Shown: in pieces, positions 50,197-61,930 of the stretch
Numbering within the stretch: the stretch's first letter is position 1
How the letters are laid out: every line of letters begins with the position of its first letter
Assembly: GCF_004331735.1 (NCBI RefSeq)
Contig: NZ_SJSO01000006.1
Location: forward strand, 310,001 to 374,000
From: Pedobacter psychrodurus
GTDB lineage: Bacteria > Bacteroidota > Bacteroidia > Sphingobacteriales > Sphingobacteriaceae
Length of the DNA stretch: 64,000 bases
Direction: 5' to 3'
Made by a program: the position numbers and the translations under genes
Notes under the pieces: model-generated
What the model was told of the DNA's origin: nothing
Seen by the model: the letters and a program-made list of their open reading frames with translations, nothing else
Database searches by the model: none

Positions 50197-53100
50197 TTAA
50201 TTCAGTGTAAACCTTAAACTGAACCCGAAATTACTAAATGAAGTATTAAAAGTCTGCGAAGTATAAGGCTTAGTAATATTCGAATCGTAAAACAATTTGA
50301 TATTAAATTTCTGATTCAACACGTAATCTACACTTGGCCTTAAGGTAATATTCTTTGCTCCTGAAGAAACTTCGGCTTCGGTAACATCGGCACGGTAAAT
50401 AACGGTTTTATTATCGCGGATAGCCACATCCAATTTGAAATCCATGTTGTTATCCATTTTCAGGCTTTTAAACCATCCAAATGGGAAACGGAATTTATTG
50501 GTACGGTAGCCCAATCCTAAAACCATATTGTTTTCTGATAGCTGCGCCAATTGGCTGTTAGATAAACTTAGTCCCAATAAACGTGAACGGTTTAACTCGA
50601 AAGAAGCAGTCAGGTTGTTTTTAAACCTGGTATCAACACCAACCAATGGAGAAAAATATTCAGAAATGGTTACCTGAGCAAACTGGTATTCCGGTAAAAA
50701 GTTATTATTTACATCTCTACTGCTAACTGCACCATTGGTTTCCTGATAACGCAGTAATGAATTAAAGCCATTAATGTTGTAGGCCGAGCGATAGCCGTGT
50801 CTGATATCGACAGATGAAAACTTATCGGCGATAAAAGGAATACGCGTTAAACCGCTATAGGTTAAACTCCAGTTTGGAAGTGGAATTTTAGGAAAGGCAT
50901 TCATTTTTGTCTTCCCGGCATCTTTACCTGAATAGGCAGCCATAAAAGCAGAGATAATTACATCCTGACTTTCTTTGCTGTAACCATCGGCAAAACCGCC
51001 ATTTACACCACCCGAGTTTGGATTTTGAGCACCTAATCTTCTGGAGATAATAATCCTATTGGCCATAAACTGATTAAACAAACCCGAAATTACCGTAGCA
51101 TTATTCTCTTTAAACGCTGTACCCAAAGCAATATAAGACACACTATAATCGCCGGTTGTAATGGCACTTAAGTTTTCGAACGATGATACGCTAGCTACAT
51201 ACCTGAAGTTAGTAGAAAAGTTTCTGGTTTGCGCCTTATTGGCCTTTAGCGTAATCCGTAAATCTTTAAACGGCTCTACCTGCCCCGTGAGCTGAAAATC
51301 TTCTCTGAGTGTGTTTACATATAGCTGATTCTGCAAGGTATCGGTGGTTAGCCATCCATTGTTTAATGCCATATCACGAATATCGCGCTGACTTCCGAAA
51401 GCAAAACCTAAACCTGGTGCGCCGGTTACATTATCGATACCAAAATACTTAGTGGTTGGCAGATAGCCCGGCAAGAAAATACCTTTGGTTTGTACAAAGC
51501 TGGCATTAACATTTTTTACGCTCGTTAATAGGTTAATAAAAAATTTCTTAGCGCCACTTCCTTCCTGATCATTGCCTGCGCTTCTGATAAAGCCAAACTT
51601 ATTGTATAATGTATTTAGGTTTAAGGTTGGATTTACCTGTACCGTTCTGCTGTTCTGTACGGTATTACCCAAATTAATATTCGGATCGCGTAGGGTAGAA
51701 AGCGGCTCGGTTTGCCAGTTAAAGTTGGTTCCATAACGGGTTTTTACGGTAATCCAGTTTAGCCCAGGTATTTTATCAATTGGAAGATTATAGGTAACAT
51801 TTAAATTGTGGTTATAATCGGTTGTACGGCCTAAACGTTTTAAATTTTGCCAAACGGTATCGCGTTTTAAACCGTCAAGTCTTCCATCTGGTTCATCAAT
51901 GATCGAATAATTTGTGGCATTAAAATCTAACTGTAGCGAACGGGTAAGGTTCCAGGCTATACCATAAATCCGGCTCATGGTAAAGTTTTTGTTAAAGGTG
52001 GTACCGTAACCACTCTGGTAAACCCCAATGGTATTATTTGGATCGTTATTCCGTAAGGTATTTTCTGAATATAAACGGTCTACATCAATTCTGAAATTAA
52101 TGGCACTTGGGAAAATACTGAAGTTAAAATCCTTCAATAAAGCCAGCATGTTCGATTTAATAATCTTTTCAAACGGTGCTATTGTTTTGGCCTCTTTAGA
52201 ATAACTGTACTGTAACGATGCCCTATAGGTATTCTGAATACTGCTCTGATTAATAAAATCGCGATGATTGAATTGGGTATAAGCATAACTTGCCGCAAAA
52301 TTTTCAATATCCCATAGGCGAACAGGTTTGCTGTTATTGGTCCGTTCTTTTCTAACGTTGGTAAAGTTTATGCCTCTTCTAACGGTGTAGTCCTGTGCAA
52401 AGTTTAAAATAGAATCTTTTTGTTCTTTTGTCGATTGCTCTAAAGCATTTTTGAGCTCGATATCTGGTGTTCTAGGATTGTACTGCGGGGTAGAAACCTG
52501 TTTAGAGTAACTTACAAACATCGGGATTTTCACACCCGATTTTTGCGGGAGGAACTTACCTAATTCCATGGCCGAAGAAACATCAAGCAATACATTATCG
52601 GCACGGTTACGCTCGCTCACTTTCGAATCGATAGAACCAAAACCAATGGTAGATTTACTTCCAGAAATATTTACATCTGCAAAATCGGCCAATTTTAAGT
52701 TCAATCTTCCTGTAGCTGCCCAACCGCCCTTTTCATCAAATTCTGTTAACCTCAATTCGTTAAACCAAACCAGTGCATTTTTATCAAGTCCGTCATCATT
52801 CTGCTCGTCATTTGCGGCACGAAGCGGGTTTTTAATCCCGACCATATATACCCTAACCTTGCTCATGTCAGGCTGCCCCTTCACTACAATGGTTCTGTTT
52901 CCGTCAGTATAGGTAAATGGAACATTTGTTGGCCAAGGTTGTCCATTAGCTTGTTTAGCTACATTACGAGCCAACTTAGCATTTTGGAAAAGCGTTAAAT
53001 CAATATCCATTCTATTGGCTTCCGGCCAAATGGCATCAGGATCGCTTGTACCCGGATTAGTTACCTTTAATGGGATTACATATTCATAATAATTATCCTG

Positions 53101-56100
53101 GTTATCAGTTCCAATTCTTAAGAATGCGGCAACATCATTATCATTTAAAATTTGATTGTTAACGGCTTCAGCATGGATAAACATTTCTAAATGCTTGTAA
53201 GATCTGAAATCGCTGTAGGCTGTTTTAAATGCCGCTCTGCCATAACCATCTCTTAACGATTTTACAATGACTGACAGCGATTGCTCATTTAAGCGCGTAT
53301 CGCCACGATAGTTGCTAAAATCACGCTCACGAAGAATGCCTGGAGGGGTAACATATGGAATCGGTGAACGTTTCCCGTTTTCTTCGATGTTTACCGTCGA
53401 AACTTCAATAGTAGAATTATCGGGCGTTAAGGCTGGTAAAGATGGATCAACAATTACTTGGGCCGCAACGTTTGAGGCATTATATTCTCTCCATTCGCCA
53501 CGGATGAGTTGTAACTTTGCAAAACGCATTACTGCAGTATCAGCAAAATTGGTCATAAACATCCTGAAGAAACGGATCGACTTAAAATCCTGGATACCGC
53601 CTACTTTCTCCTGGTACTGGCCAATTGGGATTCTGAATTGATACCATGAAACCGCTTGCGTATTTCCATTGGCCAATTTCACCTGCGAGGTTACTTTATC
53701 GGTAATAAAATTCTGACCAACATTTAAGTCGCCAGGGCGGATCGAAACTTTATACTGAAAATACTCATCGCTTTGTGTCATGTTATTATCGCGATTGATG
53801 TCTTCCCCATCGGGTAAAGAAGTAGAAGCAGAATTTTCAAGTCCTAATTCTTCTTGCGACTGCTGCGAAGTTTTAGAGTTCCCTTCAGTTCCGTTATATT
53901 TTTCGTAACGTTTAAGAATGCCTGCATTAATCTGATCTAAGGCTGGACCTCTGAAATAGGCATAATTATCTGATGAAGGATCGGCATCGAGTGCGGCAGA
54001 AGCCGTAGCATTTAATTGCGATTTAATCTGCGTAATGGCCGCAGCAAATTTTAATTTTTCGTCTGCATCCGCTAGTCCATCTAAACCTACATCCTGTGCA
54101 CGGCGTGAATTGGCATTGTTATCAAAAGCCTGTACAACAGGTTGCAATTTGGGTACACGGCCCCAAACGGTTTCTTCGTATTTGTTTGGGTCGTTTGTTG
54201 CCGGCAAACCATTTTCTAGCGATTTTCTGCCATCCTTAAGAATATCTTCCGAAATATTACCCAGGTTGAAATACATATCACCCCCTGCCGAATTTGGTTT
54301 ATAAATAAATGGATCCATCACCCAAAATTCAATAAAGCCCACATTTAAGGCTTCAAAATCGTTGGTTTCGATTTTTCGCTGGAAACCTCCCCAGTTATTT
54401 CTGGGCTGCAATAACGTTCCGTCTGGCCTAAAATCTGTAGGGCGGAAATTATATGGTCCTCTAACAGTTGGATAATAAGCCACATCGAAAGTGGTAATAT
54501 TTAAAGCCTGTCCTGTTGCCGTCTCTTTAAATGGGAAAACTTCTTGTTCAATTACTTCTCTTACATAGTGATTAGAAAGTTCTGCCCGGTTGTTCCTGAT
54601 ATTGGCAGGAGTGGTAGATGCCGCTGAATTATAAAAAGTAGGATCGATGTTATAAAATGCAATTCTTGCCCGGTTGTAACCATAAGTTAAATCGTTAGAC
54701 TTATCGTGTTCGGCGAAAAGCTGTGGGGTGCCAGATAGCTGCCATGCAATAGCACTTTTTAAATCGATTATCGATCTCGACGCCTCGAAATCGTCTAAAT
54801 AACTTACTCCATTTTTACTGCCTGCAAAATTTAATGCCCTTGGGTGTCCAGGAATCAATTGTGCAAACTCTCCATAAAAGGTTACACTCGAAGGTGCCTT
54901 AGTAGAAAGGAAAGGAAGTTTATCAACCAATTTGGTTAAAAACCTTGATGGCGAACTGTAGTTAATATCTGCTCCCCAAATGGTATTCGAAATGGGTTCT
55001 TCGCCAATGTTTACCTTTTGGGTTAAAGGTTTCTCGGTTAAGTTCATTATGGTACCACCCAGATTCAGCTTATTGTTTACACGGTAATCTAAACGGGTTC
55101 CAAAAAGTGATCGCTGCTGCAAGCCAAATAGTTCATTGTTTTCTGTAGTAATCCGAATCGGCTGACCTGATACCAAAAGTGCCTGGTTAATAATACTCAC
55201 CCGACCACCCTGATAATCTACTGTAAAGTCTATCCCCTCGGTTAATGGCATCGTTCCTGCAAAAACCTTTACCGATCCTTCGGGAACATTGATGGCATTT
55301 AAGCTAAACTCAGAGGAAATGTCGGACTGGTAATTTACCTTAATGGTATACCTGTTCTGGTTTTGAAATAACTGCTTGGCGATGGTTTGGGTCGAATCGT
55401 AAAGCGCGGTAAAAGTATATTTATTGATCAATGCCTGTTCGCTAGGCAAAAACCGTGCGGCCAAATCTTTACCAAAAGGTTCAATTACCGGAAAGATAAT
55501 CCTGCCATTTGCAGGGTCGATGGTAATATAACCCGAATTGGTATTGGTAACCAATGAAGTTTGCCCGTTGCTGCCTACCCCAAACATACTGGCCTGATTG
55601 GCATTGCTCGCGGTAGAGTACGAACCAAAAGCATTGTTTGCCGCCACAAAATCGAAAATTCCATCGGGCCTCCGCTCATTTTGCTGGTTTAAACGATCAA
55701 ATTCGGTTAAGGCAATCCACTGTTTATTCGCCGTATTTTGTCCTTCGGTCATTACCGGATTATCCACACCGGTTTCATTATCAATGCGGTAAATATCCAG
55801 TTTAAAATTTTGACTGCTGATCTGATATCCCCCAATAGAGTAGATATTTTTCATCATCAGATCCCATGTTGGCAGTTGGATCTTGGTGGTTTCGTTCTTT
55901 AATAATTTCGCATAAAGCACTTTGGGATTTGCCGCATCAAAAGAAACATCGGTAGAAAATTCACCCACCTGATATTCTACGCCGTTATAGGTGTAGCGGT
56001 AGGCAACAGCTAAAACCTCATCAGCATTTAAGGGGTTGTTTAGTGATAAATAACCCAGTTGAGGTTGAAAGGTAAACTCGCGTTCGGTTAATTTTCGGGC

Positions 56101-57396
56101 ATAGATGAGTTTGGCAAAGTTATCGGTATTGCTGCTATTGGCAGGTGTTGTCTGGAAGAAAGAGAGTACGGCATTAGAATTTGTTTGTCTTATAGCACCA
56201 CCCTGATAAGCATTTAATTGCGCAATCAAATTATTCGATTGTTGCGAAAAACCCGTTGCAGTAGTTCCGGCAGGCAAACCTGAAGTCCCACCGGTAAGCA
56301 AAGCGGTGTTAAAAGGAACATTCTCACCCAAGTCCATCAAACCCAATACATCTCTCGAATCGGTGGTATTACCTGCCTTATTAGTGATCCAAACCTCAAT
56401 TTTAGTAATTTGGATCGGTGAGGTAATGATCGGTGCGTTAGCCAGATTTTTGTTATAGTTGTTCCTAAAATATTGCGATAGGAAATAGTGTTTGTTAGCC
56501 TCGTAGCTGTCTATATTTACGGTAGTGGTATTTTGTTGTGCCCCATTGGTAATCTTAATCTCTCTCGACTCTGATTTTTGCTGGGTATAAACACTTGTTA
56601 CGTTTAAACGCCCGAATTTCAATTGTGTTTTAATACCAAAAAGTGCCTGTGTCCCAGTAATTAAAGAGGTATTTAAAGGCAAACTTACGTTACCCGCTTC
56701 AATTTTTTGGATAATATCATCAGGCCCGCCGGTATAATCAAGTTTAATCTGATTTTCGAAATCAAATTGAGCCTCGGTATTGTAATTGCTTTTTATTTTT
56801 AGTTTGGTTCCGATGTTACCAACCAGATCCATTTGTATCCTTTGGTTAAAATCAAAATTAGTCTGTACCCTTTGTCTTTCGTTAAAAAGCGGGTTTTCAT
56901 TTTTATTAACCCGGCCTAAAAAGGTAAGTTCAGCCTCTCCGCGGGGCTGAATATCGATGGTTGTTCCACCGAATAATTTTTCGAAAGCTTTGCTGTTTAC
57001 CTGAATCTGGGGAATAATACCAGTGCTTCTGTAATCACTCACTTCTGCATTTGAAATGCTGCGCCAGTTACCACGTTTTATCTCACTGTTAACCAATCGC
57101 TGGTATTCGTCGATAGTTAAATATTGTGTGTTTAGAACAAATTTTTCGCCAATTAATTCCTTTACTACATAACGTTTATTCTTGGCATCGTATTCTACAA
57201 CACGCTTTAAATTACTGGGCGCAGGATAAAATGGATTAACGGCCGGGCTAAGCCCTAAACGTTCTTTTTCGCGTAAACCAAAATTATTTTTTGGGGTAAT
57301 CGTATCCGCTTTGCTTGGAACAACTTGAGAGAAAGCGTTTTGAGAAGCAATTAAAAAAAGAGGGATGAGAAACAGAAATGTAGATATTCTCTTCAA
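50197..57396 (-). CDS. sprA: SprA, outer-membrane translocon of the type IX secretion system
   Basis: A 2399-residue protein, the giant barrel that moves proteins across the outer membrane in the type IX secretion (gliding) system; its counterpart in Porphyromonas is Sov. A signal peptide is visible (KRISTFLFLIPLFLIASQNAFSQ), then the repeated SprA barrel segments with FYGEFAQLIPGHPRALN, SRSIIDLKSAIAWQLSGTPQLF, FWVMDPFIYKP and VYMVGIKNPLRA, and the last strand FSNFGFSLRFTLN. The start is a TTG at 57396, since no ATG precedes the signal sequence before ruvA. Gene order maeB-ruvA-sprA is common in Bacteroidetes (from memory). Other secretion genes are not in the window. Confidence 0.95.
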   Translation of the reverse strand: MKRISTFLFLIPLFLIASQNAFSQVVPSKADTITPKNNFGLREKERLGLSPAVNPFYPAPSNLKRVVEYDAKNKRYVVKELIGEKFVLNTQYLTIDEYQRLVNSEIKRGNWRSISNAEVSDYRSTGIIPQIQVNSKAFEKLFGGTTIDIQPRGEAELTFLGRVNKNENPLFNERQRVQTNFDFNQRIQMDLVGNIGTKLKIKSNYNTEAQFDFENQIKLDYTGGPDDIIQKIEAGNVSLPLNTSLITGTQALFGIKTQLKFGRLNVTSVYTQQKSESREIKITNGAQQNTTTVNIDSYEANKHYFLSQYFRNNYNKNLANAPIITSPIQITKIEVWITNKAGNTTDSRDVLGLMDLGENVPFNTALLTGGTSGLPAGTTATGFSQQSNNLIAQLNAYQGGAIRQTNSNAVLSFFQTTPANSSNTDNFAKLIYARKLTEREFTFQPQLGYLSLNNPLNADEVLAVAYRYTYNGVEYQVGEFSTDVSFDAANPKVLYAKLLKNETTKIQLPTWDLMMKNIYSIGGYQISSQNFKLDIYRIDNETGVDNPVMTEGQNTANKQWIALTEFDRLNQQNERRPDGIFDFVAANNAFGSYSTASNANQASMFGVGSNGQTSLVTNTNSGYITIDPANGRIIFPVIEPFGKDLAARFLPSEQALINKYTFTALYDSTQTIAKQLFQNQNRYTIKVNYQSDISSEFSLNAINVPEGSVKVFAGTMPLTEGIDFTVDYQGGRVSIINQALLVSGQPIRITTENNELFGLQQRSLFGTRLDYRVNNKLNLGGTIMNLTEKPLTQKVNIGEEPISNTIWGADINYSSPSRFLTKLVDKLPFLSTKAPSSVTFYGEFAQLIPGHPRALNFAGSKNGVSYLDDFEASRSIIDLKSAIAWQLSGTPQLFAEHDKSNDLTYGYNRARIAFYNIDPTFYNSAASTTPANIRNNRAELSNHYVREVIEQEVFPFKETATGQALNITTFDVAYYPTVRGPYNFRPTDFRPDGTLLQPRNNWGGFQRKIETNDFEALNVGFIEFWVMDPFIYKPNSAGGDMYFNLGNISEDILKDGRKSLENGLPATNDPNKYEETVWGRVPKLQPVVQAFDNNANSRRAQDVGLDGLADADEKLKFAAAITQIKSQLNATASAALDADPSSDNYAYFRGPALDQINAGILKRYEKYNGTEGNSKTSQQSQEELGLENSASTSLPDGEDINRDNNMTQSDEYFQYKVSIRPGDLNVGQNFITDKVTSQVKLANGNTQAVSWYQFRIPIGQYQEKVGGIQDFKSIRFFRMFMTNFADTAVMRFAKLQLIRGEWREYNASNVAAQVIVDPSLPALTPDNSTIEVSTVNIEENGKRSPIPYVTPPGILRERDFSNYRGDTRLNEQSLSVIVKSLRDGYGRAAFKTAYSDFRSYKHLEMFIHAEAVNNQILNDNDVAAFLRIGTDNQDNYYEYVIPLKVTNPGTSDPDAIWPEANRMDIDLTLFQNAKLARNVAKQANGQPWPTNVPFTYTDGNRTIVVKGQPDMSKVRVYMVGIKNPLRAANDEQNDDGLDKNALVWFNELRLTEFDEKGGWAATGRLNLKLADFADVNISGSKSTIGFGSIDSKVSERNRADNVLLDVSSAMELGKFLPQKSGVKIPMFVSYSKQVSTPQYNPRTPDIELKNALEQSTKEQKDSILNFAQDYTVRRGINFTNVRKERTNNSKPVRLWDIENFAASYAYTQFNHRDFINQSSIQNTYRASLQYSYSKEAKTIAPFEKIIKSNMLALLKDFNFSIFPSAINFRIDVDRLYSENTLRNNDPNNTIGVYQSGYGTTFNKNFTMSRIYGIAWNLTRSLQLDFNATNYSIIDEPDGRLDGLKRDTVWQNLKRLGRTTDYNHNLNVTYNLPIDKIPGLNWITVKTRYGTNFNWQTEPLSTLRDPNINLGNTVQNSRTVQVNPTLNLNTLYNKFGFIRSAGNDQEGSGAKKFFINLLTSVKNVNASFVQTKGIFLPGYLPTTKYFGIDNVTGAPGLGFAFGSQRDIRDMALNNGWLTTDTLQNQLYVNTLREDFQLTGQVEPFKDLRITLKANKAQTRNFSTNFRYVASVSSFENLSAITTGDYSVSYIALGTAFKENNATVISGLFNQFMANRIIISRRLGAQNPNSGGVNGGFADGYSKESQDVIISAFMAAYSGKDAGKTKMNAFPKIPLPNWSLTYSGLTRIPFIADKFSSVDIRHGYRSAYNINGFNSLLRYQETNGAVSSRDVNNNFLPEYQFAQVTISEYFSPLVGVDTRFKNNLTASFELNRSRLLGLSLSNSQLAQLSENNMVLGLGYRTNKFRFPFGWFKSLKMDNNMDFKLDVAIRDNKTVIYRADVTEAEVSSGAKNITLRPSVDYVLNQKFNIKLFYDSNITKPYTSQTFNTSFSNFGFSLRFTLN

Positions 57397-57407
57397 AGGC
57401 AGTAGAT

Positions 57408-57992
57408 CTATAAAGTTTTTAAAGCTTGTTTAATTAGTTGCTCTACCGAAAGTGTTCCCTCTGTCACTTTTAAAATCTGGTCTATATTTTTTTCGGCGGT
57501 TTGTTTGGCGAATCCGAGCATTACCAATGCTGATAACGCTTCATCTTTAACAGTATTGTGTTGAGGCATAGAAATTAACGAGTCTACCCCTTCTTTTTTT
57601 AGTTTATCCTGTAGCTCTAAAACCAGGCGTTGTGCCGTTTTAGCTCCTAAGCCCTTAATCCGCTGAATTAGCGGTAAATCTGCTTTAACAATCGCGGTCT
57701 GGATTTCTACAGGAGTAATAGATGACAACATCATTCTACCTGTATTTGGTCCAATTCCCGATACCGATATTAAGTGTAAAAATAAACGGCGTTCGCCTTC
57801 ATCGGCGAAGCCGTATAATGTATGTGCATCTTCTTTTACATGCAGCCAGGTGTATAATTTACACCTTTCTGCATCGCCCAAAGCGCTGTATGTATTTAAA
57901 GAAATGTTTATATGATAGCCTATGCCTCCGGCTTCAACCACAACATATGCTGGGTTTTTGAATGTCAATCTACCATCAATATAGGCGTACAT
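57408..57992 (-). CDS. ruvA: Holliday junction branch migration protein RuvA
   Basis: Binds Holliday junctions as a tetramer and loads the RuvB motor. The 194-residue protein starts with the OB-fold domain (MYAYIDGRLTFKNPAYVVVEAGGIGYHINIS), then two helix-hairpin-helix motifs (LISVSGIGPNTGRMML and LIQRIKGLGAKTAQRLVLEL), and ends with the RuvB-contacting domain III. It lies 11 bases before sprA and six bases after maeB on the same strand, so the three may be co-transcribed. Confidence 0.97.
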   Translation of the reverse strand: MYAYIDGRLTFKNPAYVVVEAGGIGYHINISLNTYSALGDAERCKLYTWLHVKEDAHTLYGFADEGERRLFLHLISVSGIGPNTGRMMLSSITPVEIQTAIVKADLPLIQRIKGLGAKTAQRLVLELQDKLKKEGVDSLISMPQHNTVKDEALSALVMLGFAKQTAEKNIDQILKVTEGTLSVEQLIKQALKTL

Positions 57993-57998
57993 GTAATT

Positions 57999-60314
57999 CT
58001 ACTTTTTAGTTGTTTTTCCAAATATACCTTTTCGTTTCGATGTTGCAATTTCTTCTTTTGCTTGCACATCTACAACAGCAATGGTAACCATATTGACGAT
58101 TTCGCGCACAGAACTACCTAATTGAACAATATGAACAGGTTTATTCAGTCCAAGCAAGATCGGGCCAACCGCTTCGGCACCACCTAACTCTTGTAACAAT
58201 TTGTATGCAATGTTACCTGACTCCAGATTTGGGAACACTAAAGTGTTAGCCGGAGCATCTGCCAGGGTGCTAAATGGAAAATTATCTTTTAACAATTCGT
58301 TGTTAATGGCAAAGTTTCCTTGCATCTCACCGTCTACAATTACCTCTGGATGATTTTTATGCAGGAGTTTAACCGTTTCTCTTACTTTATTTGGTGTTAC
58401 ACCATCGTTCGAACCAAAGTTTGAGTATGATAATAAAGCAATACGTGGTTTGATGTTAAACTGCTTAACAGATTTATCAAGCAATAAAGTAATATCTACC
58501 AGCTCTTCTGCCGTTGGATCTACATTTACAGTGGTATCGCCGAAGAAAACAGGACCTTTTTTAGTCATCATCATGTACATACCAGCAACACGTTTCACGC
58601 TTGGATCTACACCAATAACGTGTAACGCAGGCTTAATGGTTGAGCCATAATTTTTGGTCAGACCCGAAATCATCGCATCTGCTTCGCCAAACTCAACCAT
58701 CGATGCGCCATAATAGTTACGGTCTCTCAATAATTTAGTGGCATCTGTTAAAGAAACTCCTTTACGCTGACGTTTTTGATAAAGCGACTCGGCGTATTGT
58801 TTGGTTTTATCAGGATTTTGCATCTGATCGATGATTTCGACACCCTCTAACTCTAAACCGTGTTCATCAATAATCGCTTGTATTTTTTCTTTATTCCCTA
58901 AAAGGATTGGGATGGCAATATTCTCGTCGTTAACAATCTGTGCTGCCTTTAAAATTTTGTAATTATCGGCTTCAGCAAACACAACCCTTTTCGGATCTGT
59001 TTTAGCTTTGGTGGTAATGGCACGCATAATCGCATCATCCAAACCTAGGCGTTTTCTAAGTTCTTCGCTATAGGCATCCCAATCGGTAATAATTTTACGT
59101 GCAACACCACTTTCAATTGCTGCTCTCGCAACTGCAATAGAAACTTCTGTAATTAACCTAAAATCAACAGGTTTTGGAATAATATATTCTTTACCAAACT
59201 TAAGGTTGCGGGCATTATAAGCTAAGTTTACAGCCTCTGGAACAGATTTTTTTGCTAATTCTGCAATGGCTTTAACGGCAGCGATTTTCATCGGCTCGTT
59301 AATGCTTGTTGCGCGTACATCAAGCGCACCACGGAAAATATAAGGGAAACCTAAAACGTTGTTCACCTGGTTGGGATAATCAGAACGGCCAGTAGCCATA
59401 ATAATATCTTTACGGGTTTTAATCGCCAGTTCGTAGGCAATCTCCGGATTAGGGTTGGCCATTGCAAAAACGATAGGGTTTTTGGCCATCGAAGTCAACA
59501 TTTCTGCCGTAACACAATCTGCTGATGAAAGACCGATAAACACATCAGAATCTTTCATGGCTTCAGCCAAAGTGTTTATTTTTCTATCCGTAGCAAATTC
59601 AGCTTTAATATCGTCAAGTACTTCACGGTCTTTACGGATCACGCCAGAACGGTCGCACATGACGATGTTCTCTTTTTTAGCACCTAAAGAAACATAAAGT
59701 TTGGTACAAGAAATTGCAGCGGCACCAGCACCATTAACTACAATCTTGATTTTATCCATTTTTTTCTTGAAGATTTCGCAAGCGTTCAACAGTGCCGCAG
59801 CCGAAATAATCGCTGTACCATGTTGATCATCATGCATTACCGGAATGTTCATTTCTTCCTTTAAGCGACGCTCAATTTCGAAACATTCTGGAGCTTTAAT
59901 ATCTTCTAAGTTAACACCACCAAATGTTGGCTCTAAAGCTTTTACGATTTTAACAAAATCATCAACATTTTTGGTGTCTAACTCCAAATCGAATACATCA
60001 ATATCAGCAAATATCTTGAAAAGTAATCCTTTTCCTTCCATTACTGGTTTTCCGGCTTCCGGGCCGATATCGCCTAAACCTAAAACGGCTGTACCGTTAC
60101 TGATTACCGCAACCAGGTTACCCTTTGCGGTATATTTATAAACATCTTCTTTATTTTCTGCAATCTTTAAACACGGCTCTGCAACGCCAGGGGAATACGC
60201 TAAAGTTAAATCTCTTTGCGAATTTGTAGGTTTGGTTGGTACTACTTGTATCTTTCCTGGACGGCCTTGCGAGTGGTAATCAAGCGCATCTTGCTTTCTA
60301 GTGGTCTTACTCAT
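57999..60314 (-). CDS. maeB: NADP-dependent malic enzyme with phosphotransacetylase-like C-terminus
   Basis: Oxidatively decarboxylates malate to pyruvate. The 771-residue protein has an N-terminal malic enzyme module ([60 protein letters not shown], then [14 protein letters not shown] and [13 protein letters not shown]) and a C-terminal phosphotransacetylase-like domain ([19 protein letters not shown], and [23 protein letters not shown]) that in this family is regulatory, binding acetyl-CoA, not catalytic. ATG 60314 ([14 protein letters not shown]) is preferred over an upstream in-frame codon. Confidence 0.95.
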   Translation of the reverse strand: MSKTTRKQDALDYHSQGRPGKIQVVPTKPTNSQRDLTLAYSPGVAEPCLKIAENKEDVYKYTAKGNLVAVISNGTAVLGLGDIGPEAGKPVMEGKGLLFKIFADIDVFDLELDTKNVDDFVKIVKALEPTFGGVNLEDIKAPECFEIERRLKEEMNIPVMHDDQHGTAIISAAALLNACEIFKKKMDKIKIVVNGAGAAAISCTKLYVSLGAKKENIVMCDRSGVIRKDREVLDDIKAEFATDRKINTLAEAMKDSDVFIGLSSADCVTAEMLTSMAKNPIVFAMANPNPEIAYELAIKTRKDIIMATGRSDYPNQVNNVLGFPYIFRGALDVRATSINEPMKIAAVKAIAELAKKSVPEAVNLAYNARNLKFGKEYIIPKPVDFRLITEVSIAVARAAIESGVARKIITDWDAYSEELRKRLGLDDAIMRAITTKAKTDPKRVVFAEADNYKILKAAQIVNDENIAIPILLGNKEKIQAIIDEHGLELEGVEIIDQMQNPDKTKQYAESLYQKRQRKGVSLTDATKLLRDRNYYGASMVEFGEADAMISGLTKNYGSTIKPALHVIGVDPSVKRVAGMYMMMTKKGPVFFGDTTVNVDPTAEELVDITLLLDKSVKQFNIKPRIALLSYSNFGSNDGVTPNKVRETVKLLHKNHPEVIVDGEMQGNFAINNELLKDNFPFSTLADAPANTLVFPNLESGNIAYKLLQELGGAEAVGPILLGLNKPVHIVQLGSSVREIVNMVTIAVVDVQAKEEIATSKRKGIFGKTTKK

Positions 60315-60503
60315 TACGTAACTTATTAGTGACGGGGGCAAAGGTACAATTCTTTTTATGAGGCATAAAATAAAAAGCCCTTCAAAAAAGTTAAATAAGA
60401 CGTGACATTAAGCTGCTTGTTCACCAAATGGATTTAACCCAGCAGTACGATACAATTATAATTACCTGATCAACAAATAAACACCATTGTTTGGTTGCCC
60501 GTA

Positions 60504-61907
60504 CTAGCCCTTACTAATCTTCAAGATCATCCCTACTTGCAAACCTGCTTTTGATAAACGGTTATCTCTTCTGATGCTTTGAACGGTTGCACCGTCGAAT
60601 TTCTCTGCAATTTCAGACAAGGTATCGCCTGTTTTAACTTTATAACTCAAAAACGATGATGGTGCTTTTAATGGTGTCCGGTTTTTGGCATAAATCTTTA
60701 ATCTTTGTCCAGGCACCAAGGTTTTGCTTTTTAAACCGTTCCAAACCCTTAAATCCTGTACTTCTACACCATATTTATCGGCCACAGTTGTTAAACTTTG
60801 TCCTGAGGTAACTTTATGGTATACTACAGCAGATGTAGCTATACTTTTACTTTTTTTCTTTCTTAAATCTCTTACATCATCAGTACTGGCGGTCACCACT
60901 TTCATGTTTACATCAACTTCCTGATTATTTAACACGTCGTAAATACCTGCGTAATCGATATCCCTTAACTTAGGCATTACAATACGCTTGGGTTCATCAT
61001 CTGTACCGTTTACGATCTTTTTCTTGTAGGATGGATTTAAGGCCATAATCGCTGCTTCATCAACATTTAACACTTTTGCAAGTGTAGATAGCGAAACAAA
61101 ACGAGTAGTTTGAACCGTATCGGTTTTTAAGAACATGCTCGAGGCTTGCGCAGTAATCTGATGTTTGCCAGAATAATTCATGACATAAACTGCAGCAATA
61201 AATGCGGGCACATAATTCCTGGTTTCTTTAGGTAAAAATTGTCTGATTACCCAAAAATCCCTCGATCCCGCTTTATCAATAGCTCGTTTAACATTCCCCT
61301 TTCCGCAGTTATAGGCGGCAATGGCCAAAAGCCAGTCGCCAAGCTCTTCAAAAGCATCCCTAAAATAGGCTGCCGCTGCATAACTGGCCTGAATGGGATC
61401 TTTTCGTTCATCCACAAAGTTATCCATCTTTAGGCCATAGGCCTTACCTGTGCCAAACATAAACTGCCAGATACCCGTTGCGCCCACCCTCGAAATGGCA
61501 TGCGGATTCATTTGCGACTCGACGATGGTTAAATACTTTATTTCCTGGGGAATATTATAATCTTTTAAAGCTTTATCAAAAATCGGGAAGTAATAGCTTG
61601 ATAAACCAATCATTTTCCCGAACATATCTTTACGCTTGGCATAAATATCGATATACTGCTGAACAAACTCATTATAAGGAAGAGGTACTGTTTTGGCGAT
61701 AGAATCGAGCCTGAGCTTATAGATAAAGTTCTGGCCCATGGTTAATGGGTTTTCTGAAACGACTGGTACAGTTACAGTATCGGTATTGATAAAGATGTTA
61801 TTGTGTACCTTCGGAAGACTATCCAGTTTGAGGGTTTGTTGCGCGAAGGAGGAAGAAACGTATCCTAAACATGCACAAATTGAAGCAAAAAGTAATTTTT
61901 TAATCAT
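60504..61907 (-). CDS. LysM-containing lytic transglycosylase (MltD-like)
   Basis: A 467-residue exported enzyme that cleaves peptidoglycan glycan strands. Signal peptide MIKKLLFASICACLGYVSSSFAQ; an SLT lytic transglycosylase domain about residues 100-245 with the catalytic Glu in YLTIVESQMNPHAISRVGATGIWQFM and LLAIAAYNCGKGNVKRAI; then two LysM modules (YHKVTSGQSLTTVADKYGVEVQDLRVWNGLK and YKVKTGDTLSEIAEKFDGATVQSIRRDNRLSK) that bind the sugar chain. Layout equals MltD of other bacteria. No operon partner. Confidence 0.93.
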   Translation of the reverse strand: MIKKLLFASICACLGYVSSSFAQQTLKLDSLPKVHNNIFINTDTVTVPVVSENPLTMGQNFIYKLRLDSIAKTVPLPYNEFVQQYIDIYAKRKDMFGKMIGLSSYYFPIFDKALKDYNIPQEIKYLTIVESQMNPHAISRVGATGIWQFMFGTGKAYGLKMDNFVDERKDPIQASYAAAAYFRDAFEELGDWLLAIAAYNCGKGNVKRAIDKAGSRDFWVIRQFLPKETRNYVPAFIAAVYVMNYSGKHQITAQASSMFLKTDTVQTTRFVSLSTLAKVLNVDEAAIMALNPSYKKKIVNGTDDEPKRIVMPKLRDIDYAGIYDVLNNQEVDVNMKVVTASTDDVRDLRKKKSKSIATSAVVYHKVTSGQSLTTVADKYGVEVQDLRVWNGLKSKTLVPGQRLKIYAKNRTPLKAPSSFLSYKVKTGDTLSEIAEKFDGATVQSIRRDNRLSKAGLQVGMILKISKG

Positions 61908-61930
61908 GGGCTATTGGTTTATTCAGTGCC

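Noticed and set aside
52568..52912. Plus-strand open frame of 114 codons inside sprA
   Set aside because: Antisense to a conserved part of sprA, no recognisable features.
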